The notes under the pieces are model-generated. The model saw only the letters and a list, made by a program, of their open reading frames with translations. It was not told the origin of the DNA and made no database searches. Positions 35,985-45,049 of a stretch of DNA of 64,000 nt are shown here, piece after piece (position 1 is the first letter of the stretch; each line of letters starts with the position of its first letter). The position numbers and the translations under genes are program-made. Origin of the DNA: a bacterium (GTDB taxonomy: Bacteria; Armatimonadota; Zipacnadia; Zipacnadales; Zipacnadaceae); contig JAUWYY010000009.1 in NCBI GenBank assembly GCA_030615605.1, positions 26,523 through 90,522 of the forward strand, in the 5' to 3' direction.

Positions 35985-36875
35985 TTATGTCGTATTCGGC
36001 TGAGAGGCCCGGGCTTCGGCAGCCTGCAGATAGCTCAAGAAATATGAGATAAATATCATCGCGGCAACCACGATCAGTCCTGCCCACAGAACCGCGTGGT
36101 AGTAGAATCCGCGGCCAATGAACTGCTGGGCCATGTACCAGGCCATCAACACGGTAATCAGCGCCACCGATAGAATGCTCAGGCAGGCACCCGCTGGCAG
36201 CTTTTCCACGGGGGTGCTACCCGCCAGGTTGGTAGGGGGCGAGCCCAGAGTAGGAATCGCGCCGGCCGACGAAGCGGCGTCGTACCACTGCCCCAGTGTA
36301 CCGTGGAGGGCCCGCGTGGCTTGTTGGGCGCCGCTGAGTGTGTTGGCCTCCCGCGAGGATAGCGTGAACGCACGTCCCGGCTGGCCCGGTATATGCCAGT
36401 TGATGACTATTCGCTGGGGCGAGCCCGGCTCCGCCCGCAGGTCAATTGAGCTAATATTCTCCCGCCGTAGGCTCCACGAGAAGCTATCTCCGCGATAGAT
36501 CAGCGCGCCTGCCGCCAGTTCCAGAAATCCGACATCCTGGTCGGTCTCGCCTTCCCACAGGCGCAGGTCGCTGCCGGGAGAAAATCCGACAAATGTTGTT
36601 GCTGGCGACGAGTGGCCGGCTTGCTCCCACTTCTGGGCCAGGCTGCGGCGCAAGTAGCCATTGCCAAACAGCGCCAGCCGCTGGTAGCTGACCCACGGGA
36701 GCAGCAATCCCACTGCCAGAGCCAGAGCGGTAACCAGGCCGGCGCTGGTGCCGGTGGTGCTGGACAGCAGATAGGTAATTGTCACCAAGCCTGCCGCAAA
36801 CGGCACCGTCCCGGCGACCAATAGCAACAGGCCCGCCGTCATCCACGCTCTGCGCTTGAATTGTGTGGTGAACAT
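35985..36875 (-). CDS. Four-helix membrane protein, function unknown
   Basis: A protein of about 296 residues with two N-terminal and two C-terminal membrane helices (about 12-33, 40-64, 224-246, 256-278). Between them is a cytoplasmic domain with PH-like beta strands (LIYRGDSFSWSLRRENISSIDLR). The frame can also start at TTG 36887. Its stop codon lies only four bases from hairpin element copy 5. No family recognised. Confidence 0.75.
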   Translation of the reverse strand: MFTTQFKRRAWMTAGLLLLVAGTVPFAAGLVTITYLLSSTTGTSAGLVTALALAVGLLLPWVSYQRLALFGNGYLRRSLAQKWEQAGHSSPATTFVGFSPGSDLRLWEGETDQDVGFLELAAGALIYRGDSFSWSLRRENISSIDLRAEPGSPQRIVINWHIPGQPGRAFTLSSREANTLSGAQQATRALHGTLGQWYDAASSAGAIPTLGSPPTNLAGSTPVEKLPAGACLSILSVALITVLMAWYMAQQFIGRGFYYHAVLWAGLIVVAAMIFISYFLSYLQAAEARASQPNTT

Positions 36876-36915
36876 TGCCTCGCTCAAAGTTGTTCGCAGC
36901 GCCTTCTCTCATCTC

Positions 36916-36992
36916 GGTAGGAGCGGCATTCCTGCCGCGATTGCCCTTGCCCTGTGCCCTTCACCTGTGGGAGGGGCACCCTTGCCCCGACC
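36916..36992 (+). repeat. Two REP-like hairpins
   Basis: GGTAGGAGCGGCATTCCTGC with CGCG (36916-36940) and CTGTGGGAGGGGCACCCTTG with CCCCGACCG (36965-36992). Each is an unpaired head (GTAGGAG/GTGGGAG) followed by a hairpin, the pattern of REP sequences. Confidence 0.65.
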
Positions 36993-37021
36993 GCCCTGTC
37001 AACAGCCTCGCTCCGCGTCAC

Positions 37022-37408
37022 CTACTGTTGCTGTGCCGCGGACTCAGTAACAATCATTACAGCTTTCCGCTTTCCATCCCAGGAAACTTTCGCGTCCAGC
37101 GCTTCGGCCATCAGCCGCACCGGAATCAGCAACCGCCCGCTGACGATGATTCCCTGCTGTTTGCGAATGATGGCGCAGACGTCGGCCTGGCATATGATAG
37201 CAAGCTGCTCGGATTCAATCCATTTGACTTCCGCGCCCACAGCTTCCGCTGCCGCCCGCAACGGGGCATACGCCTTTCCCTCCCGCACCCGCGCGGGAGG
37301 CGCAAAGTCCTGCTTCGTGCCGTTGATGTACACATCAACCAGCGTATCGGCCCCCGCGCTGCCCGCTAGGACCAGTAGGAGCGCCCCCAATACTAGGGTC
37401 CGTCTCAT
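37022..37408 (-). CDS. Small secreted copper-amine-oxidase-N-like protein
   Basis: A 128-residue protein with a signal peptide (about 1-20) and a complete copper amine oxidase N-terminal-like domain. It shows VYINGTKQDF, KAYAPLRAAAEAVGAEVKW and RLLIPVRLMAEALDAKVSWDGKRKAVMI. The start at 37408 has AGGAG upstream. It is the second such protein in the window besides the one at 17176 and the tail of the phage amidase. Confidence 0.85.
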   Translation of the reverse strand: MRRTLVLGALLLVLAGSAGADTLVDVYINGTKQDFAPPARVREGKAYAPLRAAAEAVGAEVKWIESEQLAIICQADVCAIIRKQQGIIVSGRLLIPVRLMAEALDAKVSWDGKRKAVMIVTESAAQQQ

Positions 37409-37523
37409 CTTCTCACTCTCCTTTGGCACACAGGTACTGCCCTTCTATTCTTCGCGGAATGCGCCAGCCCTCCTGCAAGAGTATGGGCATGAGGGTTCTG
37501 GGAATAGTTGGGGTAGCGGCTAG

Positions 37524-38825
37524 CTACAGCGCCGGGAAGCGGAATTGCGTCGCCGCTGATCCGCCTCCGCCACGGCGGGGAACATCCTGGTATTCGATGA
37601 AGACGCTGACGGTCTTAATCCACAGTACGGTTGTCTGCTCGGGGTCCAACGGCGGCAGCGGCTTGTCGTCAGAGAACCTGTGGTGGGCTACCCAGAGTTC
37701 GATAATCCAGTTGCGATAAAGTGGCGGCAGGTCCGCCAGCCGCCAGCCAATCCACGTGCTGGTCTGGTCCAGCGGACCGCCTTGCGTGCTGGCGAGCATC
37801 TCCCGGCCGATCGCTGAGTGCGTGGCCGTGTAGTAGCCGAACTCAGGTATGGGCGCCAGCATCTCGCCACCGGCCTGGTATGCCGCAGATGAAGAGGTCT
37901 GCCATTCCAGGATAATTCGTGGATGGCCCGAAGTCGCCACCTTGCGCGCGCGCAGTCCCGTCGCTACCTCCATCGCCCAGAGCAACTCTTCGACCGCGAT
38001 GTTCTCCGCCGCCACCGCCAGGTGTCGCTCCGTGCTTCCCGGCTGTATCGTGACCGTTACGCTGCTCGCCCGGTTCAGTAGCGCGAGCAACTCCCTTACG
38101 GTGTACTCACCAGCCGCAACGGTGACCCGCTCCTCGCCCCAACTGGTCTCCGCATGTGGCCACAGCCACCACAGCACCGACCCGGTCAGCGGCGACTGCG
38201 CTATTGCGGGCTCGGTCGGCGGGCTGACGAGCCCTCCCTGATTGAAGCTGCGCGACATGATCTGCCCCCGCTGTGGGGTTAGCACGTACATCTTCCAGCC
38301 GTGGCCGACACAGATCACCAGGCGGGTGTTCGGGTGCCTCATCCGCCCGTCTTTGTCCATAAACCCGTGCCGCTGTCCCAGCTTCTTCGCCGCCACCTGT
38401 TGTACCGCCGACAGCGCAGTCACCGGCAGATAGCCGTACTCGCGCGCCGCGAGCTGTTCGGGCGTCAGGCGTTCCAGAATCGCGATGGCCAGCAGGGGGT
38501 CGGCGAGGTCCCTGGTGAGGACGTCGTCATCGCTGATCTCCGCAGCAGTCGTGACGGCCAGGCAGCGCTCGGTTTTGTCCAGGCCGACGACAAAGCCTGC
38601 CGCTCGCAATTCCTGGGCAGCGGCGCGTGGATCGGCGGCCAGCTCTTCGAGATTAGGCCGCTTTGCTTCGGGCACCGCGTCAATGTTAATGACCACGGCC
38701 GTGCCGGACGGTTCAGCGTGGGTCCTGGACGCAACGCCCCCGCTGCGGGCGGCCAGCATACCCACGACCACAGTGGCGCCAAGAAGCACGACTATGACCG
38801 TTATGAGCTTCATCCGCTGTAGCAT
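37524..38825 (-). CDS. Secreted hypothetical protein
   Basis: A 433-residue protein with an N-terminal signal or anchor helix (about 6-25). A segment near 244-300 (YTVRELLALLNRASSVTVTIQPGSTERHLAVAAENIAVEELLWAM) resembles secretin/TonB short N-terminal-like STN folds. Shine-Dalgarno AGGGGA is upstream. It follows the gene at 38859 by 33 bases and probably shares its transcript. Function unknown. Confidence 0.72.
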   Translation of the reverse strand: MLQRMKLITVIVVLLGATVVVGMLAARSGGVASRTHAEPSGTAVVINIDAVPEAKRPNLEELAADPRAAAQELRAAGFVVGLDKTERCLAVTTAAEISDDDVLTRDLADPLLAIAILERLTPEQLAAREYGYLPVTALSAVQQVAAKKLGQRHGFMDKDGRMRHPNTRLVICVGHGWKMYVLTPQRGQIMSRSFNQGGLVSPPTEPAIAQSPLTGSVLWWLWPHAETSWGEERVTVAAGEYTVRELLALLNRASSVTVTIQPGSTERHLAVAAENIAVEELLWAMEVATGLRARKVATSGHPRIILEWQTSSSAAYQAGGEMLAPIPEFGYYTATHSAIGREMLASTQGGPLDQTSTWIGWRLADLPPLYRNWIIELWVAHHRFSDDKPLPPLDPEQTTVLWIKTVSVFIEYQDVPRRGGGGSAATQFRFPAL

Positions 38826-38858
38826 GGCGCTTCCCCTATGCGAGCCTTGGGCCCGCGT

Positions 38859-39707
38859 TCAGCGACAGACCTCTTGGATCCTCGGTTCAAGCGGCTTCTC
38901 GAGCGCGATACGCGCAGCCTTTCCCACCTGGTCGCGACGGCTAGCCAGCGCCTGAATAAGCTTCTCGGCGCGTTCCGTGCCGACCCGCCGGATGGCCAGG
39001 CAGGTGTTCCAATTCTCCCATTCCCGTGCCATCCAGTCCAGGTACGGCAGGATAAGTTCATGGCGCACCGAGTACAATGCCAACGCCCGCATGCCCAAGT
39101 CCAGGTCGCCACGCTCGTGCTTGCGAATCCCCTGAAAGAGTTCCTCACAGCGCGCTTCCAGCCGCGTCGGGTCAAGCGGTAGTACGCGCAGCGGTGCACT
39201 AGACTCCCACAGAACCGGCGTCCCTTCTTTGAACTCAAGCTGCTGCACGCGCACCGTATACTCGCCGGGCTCAGTGAACTGGTACCAGGCTGTCACCACG
39301 AGCATCTTCTCGTCACTTTCTCCGGGTCCCAGGGTGGGTCCGCTGAACACCATGTCTAGGTATCGTTCCGGCTGTGGTTTGGGTGTCGCCAACACGATTT
39401 CGCATCTGCTGTCAGCAATCGCGAGGCGGGTGCAACCGGCGACCCCCGGAAACCTTAAGCTCAGGATCTCCTGGCTCTGGTTGGTGAAGATGACTCGCGC
39501 GATCACGGGTTCACCGGCGGAGATGATGCCGTCTGCGGGGACGAGTTCGACCTGCATCGCGATGTCGCCCTGTTGGGCGACCCGCGTAGCTGTGCCCCGC
39601 TCCGCTGCCCAGCATACCCAGACCGCGGCGGCGGCCATGATTGTCACCATTGCTAGTACCGCACGGCGAAATTGTATGTTTCGCGGCCTCCTCTCTACCA
39701 TACACAT
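38859..39707 (-). CDS. Secreted hypothetical protein with Ig-like and helical parts
   Basis: A 282-residue protein with a signal helix (about 15-34), a beta-sandwich domain (VELVPADGIISAGEPVIARVIFTNQS ... GEYTVRVQQLEF) and a helical C-terminal third. The start is uncertain: a good AGAGGAGG lies inside the frame near 39690 but precedes no common start codon, while the ATG at 39707 has none. Probably co-transcribed with the downstream gene. Confidence 0.65.
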   Translation of the reverse strand: MCMVERRPRNIQFRRAVLAMVTIMAAAAVWVCWAAERGTATRVAQQGDIAMQVELVPADGIISAGEPVIARVIFTNQSQEILSLRFPGVAGCTRLAIADSRCEIVLATPKPQPERYLDMVFSGPTLGPGESDEKMLVVTAWYQFTEPGEYTVRVQQLEFKEGTPVLWESSAPLRVLPLDPTRLEARCEELFQGIRKHERGDLDLGMRALALYSVRHELILPYLDWMAREWENWNTCLAIRRVGTERAEKLIQALASRRDQVGKAARIALEKPLEPRIQEVCR

Positions 39708-39876
39708 TTGGACATACCCGGTGCTAAGTCGTTGCGCCTCTTCTAGCCCACACTACTTATCGAGACCAAGCAGCGCGGCCCCCTCGCAGACGTGCTTGTG
39801 CAATCACCTTAGCTCCGGTGGGCGCGCCCTCGGCGAACAACACGCTGCGACTCTCGACTGCACAGATCAACTTTCC

Positions 39877-39955
39877 GAGTTTTTGCCGGAAGGGTGTGGG
39901 AAACCGGCTTTTTTCAAAAAGCGGGTTTCCCACAAAATCCGTTTATGAATCTTGT
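39877..39955 (+). repeat. Hairpin element copy 6, with two compensated base pairs
   Basis: Outer arms GTGGGAAACC / GGTTTCCCAC. Relative to the consensus both the second and fifth pairs have changed on both sides, keeping full pairing. No nested hairpin. It occupies the 341-base gap between a signal-protein gene and the universal stress gene; nothing else is seen in that gap. Confidence 0.92.
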
Positions 39956-40048
39956 CTATCACGCCGCCAGCAGCAGCCCGCAGCCTAATTTGTGTCAAGG
40001 GAAGTATACGAGGGGAATAGGGATGTGTCAATTGAAGGAGGACCGGAC

Positions 40049-40879
40049 TTAGGGGACTATGAGTAGCAGAGTGTCGGGAAGTTCCAGCGCCGAGGAGTAC
40101 AGCGGGGCCAGTTGCCATGGCCACCGGAGCAGAGAGGGTTCGGGGATTACCAGAAGAGAGGGATTGTACTGCAAGCCCGCCGTAAGCACGGCCTCGGCGG
40201 GGGCTTCACTGATGGCTACGACTTCGCCCTCGGTGTGGTAGGCCAGTAGCGCTAACTCAACTCGAGCGCGCTCTCGGCGAGGAGCCCGACGCCCGGGAGC
40301 GGTCACGACCGTATCCAGATCAATATTGAGCGTCGCCGCTAGCTGGGCAGCCAGCGAAACAGCCCGTCCGCCGCGCGGGCCCGGCCAATAGACAAGCAGT
40401 ATCGAGGTGATGGGCAGATACTGGTTCGTGCAGATCAGCAGCGGGCAGGGCAGATGACTTTTGAGCAGGTTGCGTGTGGTCCGACCGACTTGGCCGCCAC
40501 TGTGCGCTCTGCTGCGGCCCACCACCAGCAGGTCAGCCAGGTCGGCCTCTTCACGCAGGCAGGCCGCTGGTTGCCAACTGCTGGCCATACGAATGCTGCC
40601 GCCCAGGCCGGCAGCAGCCAGCTCGGTGCGAGCTTGCTCGACAAACGGGGGCGCGCCTGCTGCTTCGGTTTCCAGCTCATCCTCATCCAGCCCGACCTCG
40701 ACCATATCCACGATGCCGGAGTCGGCGGCCAACTCCGGCTGGGGGGCAGGCCCTTCCTCAGTCCTGACGGCCAGCAGCCGTATTCGTCCGGAGGTAGCCT
40801 CGGCCAGGTCAATAGCCTGCGCCAGGGCCACCTGCGCCGGACGCGATTCATCGTATCCAACCAGTATATTCTTAATCAT
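40049..40879 (-). CDS. Tandem universal stress protein
   Basis: A 276-residue protein with two Usp domains. The first starts MIKNILVGYDESRPAQVAL and has an ATP-binding-type loop (VVGRSRAHSGGQVGRTTRNLL). The second (from about ITSILLVYWPGPRGGRAV) has lost the nucleotide-binding glycines. An unusually acidic linker is inserted within the first domain (residues about 48-75). Cytoplasmic stress role by family. Confidence 0.87.
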   Translation of the reverse strand: MIKNILVGYDESRPAQVALAQAIDLAEATSGRIRLLAVRTEEGPAPQPELAADSGIVDMVEVGLDEDELETEAAGAPPFVEQARTELAAAGLGGSIRMASSWQPAACLREEADLADLLVVGRSRAHSGGQVGRTTRNLLKSHLPCPLLICTNQYLPITSILLVYWPGPRGGRAVSLAAQLAATLNIDLDTVVTAPGRRAPRRERARVELALLAYHTEGEVVAISEAPAEAVLTAGLQYNPSLLVIPEPSLLRWPWQLAPLYSSALELPDTLLLIVP

Positions 40880-40999
40880 ATCTGTGCAACCCGCATCTTG
40901 AGACGAGGCGGATTATAGCAGGTTTGTCGTAGGGTAGCAAGGCAAGCTGGCATGTCTGCGTCCACAGGCGGCCAGGGACGCCTCGGGCGGTCGCTGCAC

Positions 41000-41029
41000 T
41001 TGACATCGGCACGGGTTGGGGTGTACTAT
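41000..41029 (+). promoter_or_regulatory. Sigma70-type promoter for the 41-kb operon
   Basis: TTGACA, 18-base spacer, TACTAT; about 20 bases before the first start codon (41050). It shows the two-gene unit is independently expressed. Confidence 0.65.
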
Positions 41030-41049
41030 CTCTGGCAGGAGATGCTGCA

Positions 41050-41295
41050 ATGTCTGAGAGAAAACACACCATCAGAGCAGTAATGGATGAGGACCTGGAG
41101 GCGTTCCTGGAAAGCTTGGGTCTCCTATATCCGATGGAGCAAGAAATGCTGAGGTGCGGGTTCTGCGGCGAGGTGGTTCGACGCGACAACCTGCTCAGCG
41201 TGTACCCGGAGAACGATGAGATACGAGTTTGCTGTACGTCGCCGCAGTGCTACGGCACCCTCGTCAAGCGTAGGCGTGGGGGGAACGCAGTGTGA
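41050..41295 (+). CDS. Small zinc-ribbon-like protein, first gene of a two-gene operon
   Basis: An 81-residue protein with a helical N-terminus and a CGFC...CCTSPQC arrangement that could bind one zinc. Shine-Dalgarno AGGAG is eight bases upstream, and a promoter precedes it. Its stop codon overlaps the GTG start of the next gene (GTGA), so both are made together. Probably a regulator or partner of the membrane protein; no family recognised. Confidence 0.7.
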   Translation: MSERKHTIRAVMDEDLEAFLESLGLLYPMEQEMLRCGFCGEVVRRDNLLSVYPENDEIRVCCTSPQCYGTLVKRRRGGNAV

Positions 41296-42833
41296 AATTC
41301 CTCGAGGAGCTCTTATTTGATGCGAGGGTCCTCCCAGGCCTGAGTCCATTTTGGGCGATCGCTCTGGCAATAGCAGTTTGCATCGTCGTGCACCTCATCG
41401 CCAACCCAGAAAAAGCGATGCTGTGGGGTGCGCTCTTCGCACGTGCCTTTGCCTGGGCTCATCACTGGTTCCGCCGCAAGTACATCCAATCGCATATAGT
41501 CGGCAGATTGCTGGACTTCCGAAAGCAGGTACAAGGCGAAGTCAGTGATGCGATGCCATACGGGATAAGCGTGGAATGGGTTAGAGCAACCGACCCAGAT
41601 AGCTTCGTCAATGATGGAAACGTGGTCTTACGGATGTATGACTACGGAGATGAACACAAGAACCTGGTACATGCTACGTTGGACTACGTGTCGGCCGCTC
41701 TGCTGCCACGGGGAAGGGTGTATATAAGCCCCGAACTGTCTCGCGGTATCGACCTCACGATGACGCAGAAACTGCTGAAGTCTCAGCGGTCGCCCGCTGC
41801 CCATCGGTATTTTGCTGAGACTATTCTAGCCCCCGAGTTCAACGGCGACTCTGCTTTGCGGGACACTTGCGAAACCTTGTCGCACCTTGACAATGCCGGC
41901 GTATTCACGCGCGTCTTGACTCACGAATTGCTGCAGTTGGAGAGAGCGCTTCTAAGCCGGACCCCCATCGAAGCGCACCAGGTGGAAGGTGACAATTTCG
42001 TAGCCTTTCTTGGCGCGATTTGGACTCGCCCGGACTTGACCGCATTGGACTTCCATGGCAGGTTCATGCACGTGAGTATTGTTTTTATCGCCAAATTCGA
42101 AAAGCTGATTGCTAAAGGTGTGAGCGGCCATGTAAATCGTGTCTATCAGTGCTTTGAGGAAGGCGCGCAGCGAGTGTACATTTGTGCTAGGCGAGTCAAC
42201 GTTCCTGCAGCCCGTTGGGCCGCGCGACACGTTGCGACCAAAGAAGAGTACCTTGTGGGGCCCGCTAAGGAATACGTCGGGTATTTGCCAGACGGATCGA
42301 GGATGGACCACGTTTGCATTTGTGTGGAAAGGACAGACGAACCTGCTGCACCTGCACCTCCGGAGATTCGCGATGAGCGCTGTTCCATGCCCATAACGCC
42401 CGGATGGCGGCTCGAGGTGCTGGCTGAGGATAGGGGGTACCGTGTCCTCTCCCCTTACCCGGATGTGGAGGTGTTGCTGCGGGTGGTAGACGCGAGGGAT
42501 TCGCAGCCCCTGGACCCTCAGGACCTGCTTGCCCAGCTAAGTCATTCGATTCTCCCGAGTACACTTCGGTTGGGCGGAATACCATCGGAAATTCCGCAGG
42601 CGTCATTGACGTCTCACAACGCAACGAGTGGGGCACGGTGTGAGCTGGTAAGCGCCGAGGCGGGTGACGGCGGGCACGTGATGCTACTGACATCCGGTTC
42701 TGCTATCTGGATCATAGGTCTGTTGCTGGCGGGGGACAGGGCACCTACAACTATCATGGTGGCTGCTCAGGGAATGCTTGACAACTTCCGCCTCGTGCGC
42801 CGCCGTGGGACGCACACAGAAGGTCAGAGCTGA
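41292..42833 (+). CDS. Large membrane-anchored protein, second gene of the operon
   Basis: A 513-residue protein with an N-terminal membrane helix (about 19-38), perhaps a second weak one (about 42-55), and a long cytoplasmic part. No known domain is clear. The last about 110 residues (RLEVLAEDRGYRVLSPYPDVEVLLRVVDARD ... SAIWIIGLLLAGDRAPTTIMVAAQGMLDNFRLV) look like a separate alpha/beta domain of the type that predicts amino-terminal sorting or cofactor binding, but nothing specific. Codon use is less biased than that of neighbours, which fits a mobile accessory unit. Confidence 0.7.
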   Translation: MKFLEELLFDARVLPGLSPFWAIALAIAVCIVVHLIANPEKAMLWGALFARAFAWAHHWFRRKYIQSHIVGRLLDFRKQVQGEVSDAMPYGISVEWVRATDPDSFVNDGNVVLRMYDYGDEHKNLVHATLDYVSAALLPRGRVYISPELSRGIDLTMTQKLLKSQRSPAAHRYFAETILAPEFNGDSALRDTCETLSHLDNAGVFTRVLTHELLQLERALLSRTPIEAHQVEGDNFVAFLGAIWTRPDLTALDFHGRFMHVSIVFIAKFEKLIAKGVSGHVNRVYQCFEEGAQRVYICARRVNVPAARWAARHVATKEEYLVGPAKEYVGYLPDGSRMDHVCICVERTDEPAAPAPPEIRDERCSMPITPGWRLEVLAEDRGYRVLSPYPDVEVLLRVVDARDSQPLDPQDLLAQLSHSILPSTLRLGGIPSEIPQASLTSHNATSGARCELVSAEAGDGGHVMLLTSGSAIWIIGLLLAGDRAPTTIMVAAQGMLDNFRLVRRRGTHTEGQS

Positions 42834-42838
42834 TTTTG

Positions 42839-43069
42839 CTACTTTCCTCTTTGCCTGGAACGAAGGGACGTCAAGTCATGGTCCATCGCTTCACAAAGAC
42901 CCCTCAGCGCCGCGCTCTCGTCGCTATCGGTTAGACGATGCTCTCGCACGTACCGTGCGATCGCGCTCCGCGTACCTTTGCCGCCCAGCAGCCATGCTAC
43001 TCGCAGCATGAGCGCGTTCGCGCACCGTCCTGCTAATTCCCTCAATTTCCTAGCAAGCTCTCTCATCAT
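42839..43069 (-). CDS. Possible small basic protein
   Basis: A 76-residue frame (ARKLRELAGRCANALMLRVAWLL ... DSDESAALRGLCEAMDHDL) that reads like a helical protein. It lacks a convincing ribosome site and has no recognised relative. It starts the gap before the prophage; the remainder of the gap (43070-43243) shows nothing. Confidence 0.3.
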   Translation of the reverse strand: MMRELARKLRELAGRCANALMLRVAWLLGGKGTRSAIARYVREHRLTDSDESAALRGLCEAMDHDLTSLRSRQRGK

Positions 43070-43243
43070 GTATGTCCCGTGGCAGCTGTGTTGAGGCTCG
43101 TGAGTCTTATCGGCTAGTTCTTCGTGAACTTATTCGGTCGTTGACACCAATTTCTTGAACCGAAGTTATCCCTTCTTTGTCTGGCGACTTCCTCCAAGAA
43201 CGCCTTATACTCATCATATACCCAAATTCTGCTCAAGGGAAAC

Positions 43244-43972
43244 TCAAGCCTGCCCGAGCACAGGTCTCTTGATTCCCTTGTGCCTCACGTACACCTTCCC
43301 CTGGTCGGCGAGGTGGTCGTAGACTTCGCAGTCCAGCGCGGTGGCCAGGGGGCGTAGATCCACGCGAGTGGTGCCCTCCTCCAGGCGGGGACGGCAGGGG
43401 ATAATCTGGCTGCCCGGCAGCAGCACCACCTTGATGTTATCAGTGTGGTCGGAGACCAGCAGCTCGACCTGATGGCGGTACTCGTCGAGGTGCAGATTAC
43501 GGCCAGGGCAGCTCTTGTTGGCGTACTCGCGGTGGAAATGGATCTCTTCGGCAGTCAGCTCGAAGCGCTCCAGCAGGGCCGCGACCACCTGGTGGCCGAC
43601 GGCTACTCCGGAGTAGTCGGCGGGGTTTTCGGTGTCGAAGTCGGCGATATAGGCCAGTCCGATTGAATGCTGGTTGTGGCCGCGGCAGTGCGCGCCGGCC
43701 CGGCTCATCGGCCGGCACAGGAAGATGTCGCCGCCGGGGCCGATCATAATATGGTAGCCGTTATCCGACCAGCCTCGCTGCTGCATATGGTAGCGCCGTA
43801 CTGCGCGCACAGTGCTCAGGCTGTGGTAATCGGCAGCGGTCGGCCGCCAGGTGTGGTGGACGATAACCTCAGAGATGCGTCGCTCCACCGGCACTTGCCG
43901 GATGTGCTGCACGCACTCCGAGAGGGTCATCTGTCGTTCCCCCGGCCCGAGTTCCTCTGAATCAGTGGGCAT
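43244..43972 (-). CDS. N-acetylmuramoyl-L-alanine amidase (endolysin) with copper-amine-oxidase-N-like tail
   Basis: Cleaves the bond between peptide and sugar in peptidoglycan. T7-lysozyme-type Amidase_2 domain (about 30-175). Likely zinc ligands are H39 or H40 (VHHTW), H147 (FHREYANKSCPG) and C155. NGYHIMIG and SIGLAYIADFD are also typical. Residues about 185-242 (VDLRPLATALDCEVYDH ... KVYVRHKG) form a domain like the copper amine oxidase N-terminal repeats of host surface proteins, which may bind the wall. Shine-Dalgarno GGGAGG is nearby. It is the last gene of the lysis group. Confidence 0.9.
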   Translation of the reverse strand: MPTDSEELGPGERQMTLSECVQHIRQVPVERRISEVIVHHTWRPTAADYHSLSTVRAVRRYHMQQRGWSDNGYHIMIGPGGDIFLCRPMSRAGAHCRGHNQHSIGLAYIADFDTENPADYSGVAVGHQVVAALLERFELTAEEIHFHREYANKSCPGRNLHLDEYRHQVELLVSDHTDNIKVVLLPGSQIIPCRPRLEEGTTRVDLRPLATALDCEVYDHLADQGKVYVRHKGIKRPVLGQA

Positions 43973-44062
43973 CGCCCAGACCTCCCTCTCCTGTCCAGCC
44001 CGTGCATTGTTAGTGTCGTTATGCTGTTGCCGTGCTGCCGTTGTGCTGTCGTAGAGCTGCCG

Positions 44063-44428
44063 TTACTTCAAGGGGATGGTCTTGCCGACCCACAGCTCAA
44101 AGGTGACATCGTCGTCGTGGTAGGCGCCGCCTGCGGCTACGAAGTCAATGTAGTTATCCAGCATGGGAATCTCGACGGCTAGCTTGGCACCTACGCCCGC
44201 GGCCACCATCTGACTGCCAAAAGCCACGAACGGGCCGACAGTGGTCTCGATCTTTTCGATCTCGTACAGCGGCCAATAGGCACCGGCGCCCCAACCAATG
44301 GTGCCGCTGAGTAGCGACAGCTCGACGGTCTCGGTAACGGCGTCTGAGACCTCGCGCAAAATACTGTCTGCCCAACAGCTAGAGCACAGCACGAGGATGA
44401 GCATGATTATGGCGACATACTTAAACAT
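44063..44428 (-). CDS. Small secreted protein of the lysis region
   Basis: A 121-residue protein with a signal peptide ending near LVLCSSCWADS (possibly lipid-modified Cys). Its beta-rich Gly-rich remainder (GTIGWGAGAYWPLYEIEKI) resembles small phage-encoded outer-membrane-like proteins. It begins two bases after the holin stop. A spanin-like job is possible but the size and strands fit a barrel better; unassigned. Confidence 0.65.
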   Translation of the reverse strand: MFKYVAIIMLILVLCSSCWADSILREVSDAVTETVELSLLSGTIGWGAGAYWPLYEIEKIETTVGPFVAFGSQMVAAGVGAKLAVEIPMLDNYIDFVAAGGAYHDDDVTFELWVGKTIPLK

Positions 44429-44430
44429 TG

Positions 44431-44730
44431 TTATACAGCTCCTTTTTGTTCCGAGTTGGTACGGAAGACGGCTGCTTCGATGTCGGTACGGGTTGGCTGG
44501 TGGCCCTGGCGCTGGGCCTGGCGGACGACATATTCATACTTGGCCGCACCCTGGCCCGCGCCGTAGATCTGCTCGGCGGCCTCGACCAGTCGCTGCAGAA
44601 ATCGGCGCAGTTGCTCGTCTTTGATCTGGTGAATGTACAGGCGCACCAGGCTGCACAAGAATCCGACGATGATCGTCACCACGCCCGGCAGGAGCAGATT
44701 CTTCAGTGAAAAAGAGAGTGCCTCAAGCAT
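44431..44730 (-). CDS. LLH-family phage holin
   Basis: Forms the membrane lesion that frees the endolysin. One N-terminal membrane helix (about 11-30), then the family signature LVEAAEQIYGAGQGAAKYEYVVRQAQ and IEAAVFRTN. At 99 residues it fits Holin_LLH. ATG 44730 is chosen with GAGGAGG upstream. Confidence 0.85.
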   Translation of the reverse strand: MLEALSFSLKNLLLPGVVTIIVGFLCSLVRLYIHQIKDEQLRRFLQRLVEAAEQIYGAGQGAAKYEYVVRQAQRQGHQPTRTDIEAAVFRTNSEQKGAV

Positions 44731-44783
44731 TCTCATAACCTCCTCATTCGGTTATGCTGTTTCGGTTTTGGGATTCCTGGTCT

Positions 44784-45030
44784 GCATTATTCCCGAAGAT
44801 AAAAGGGATATGCTTTCGGAAGACGTGTGGTGGCCGTCAAAAGGCATTGACAGCAGTTCACCGTTTATTATGAACAGTAATACGGTGTAGCTATCAACTG
44901 GGTTAGTCTATTTTGAAAGTTTTTGCCGGCCCGTCCGCCGTAGCTGCATCTATGCAGCATAGGTGGGAAAGGTGTGGAAAACCGGCTTTTTTCAAAAAGC
45001 GGGTTTTCCACAAAATCTGTTTATGAATAA
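44784..45030 (+). repeat. Hairpin element copy 7, full length with upstream arm
   Basis: Core at 44916-45030; outer arms GTGGAAAACC / GGTTTTCCAC with one compensated pair. The nested hairpin has arms GCTGCA / TGCAGC. The upstream arm from about 44784 matches that of copy 2 (subfamily B). Fills the gap upstream of the holin; nothing else is seen. Confidence 0.9.
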
Positions 45031-45049
45031 TCGGGGCTACTGGGAGCGC

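Noticed and set aside
37558..37582. CCGCC-type hairpin repeat in the end of the 37.5-kb gene
   Set aside because: CCTCCGCCACGGCGGGG lacks the GTAGC core and flanks of the repeat family; probably a chance GC-rich stretch coding for the Arg/Gly tail.
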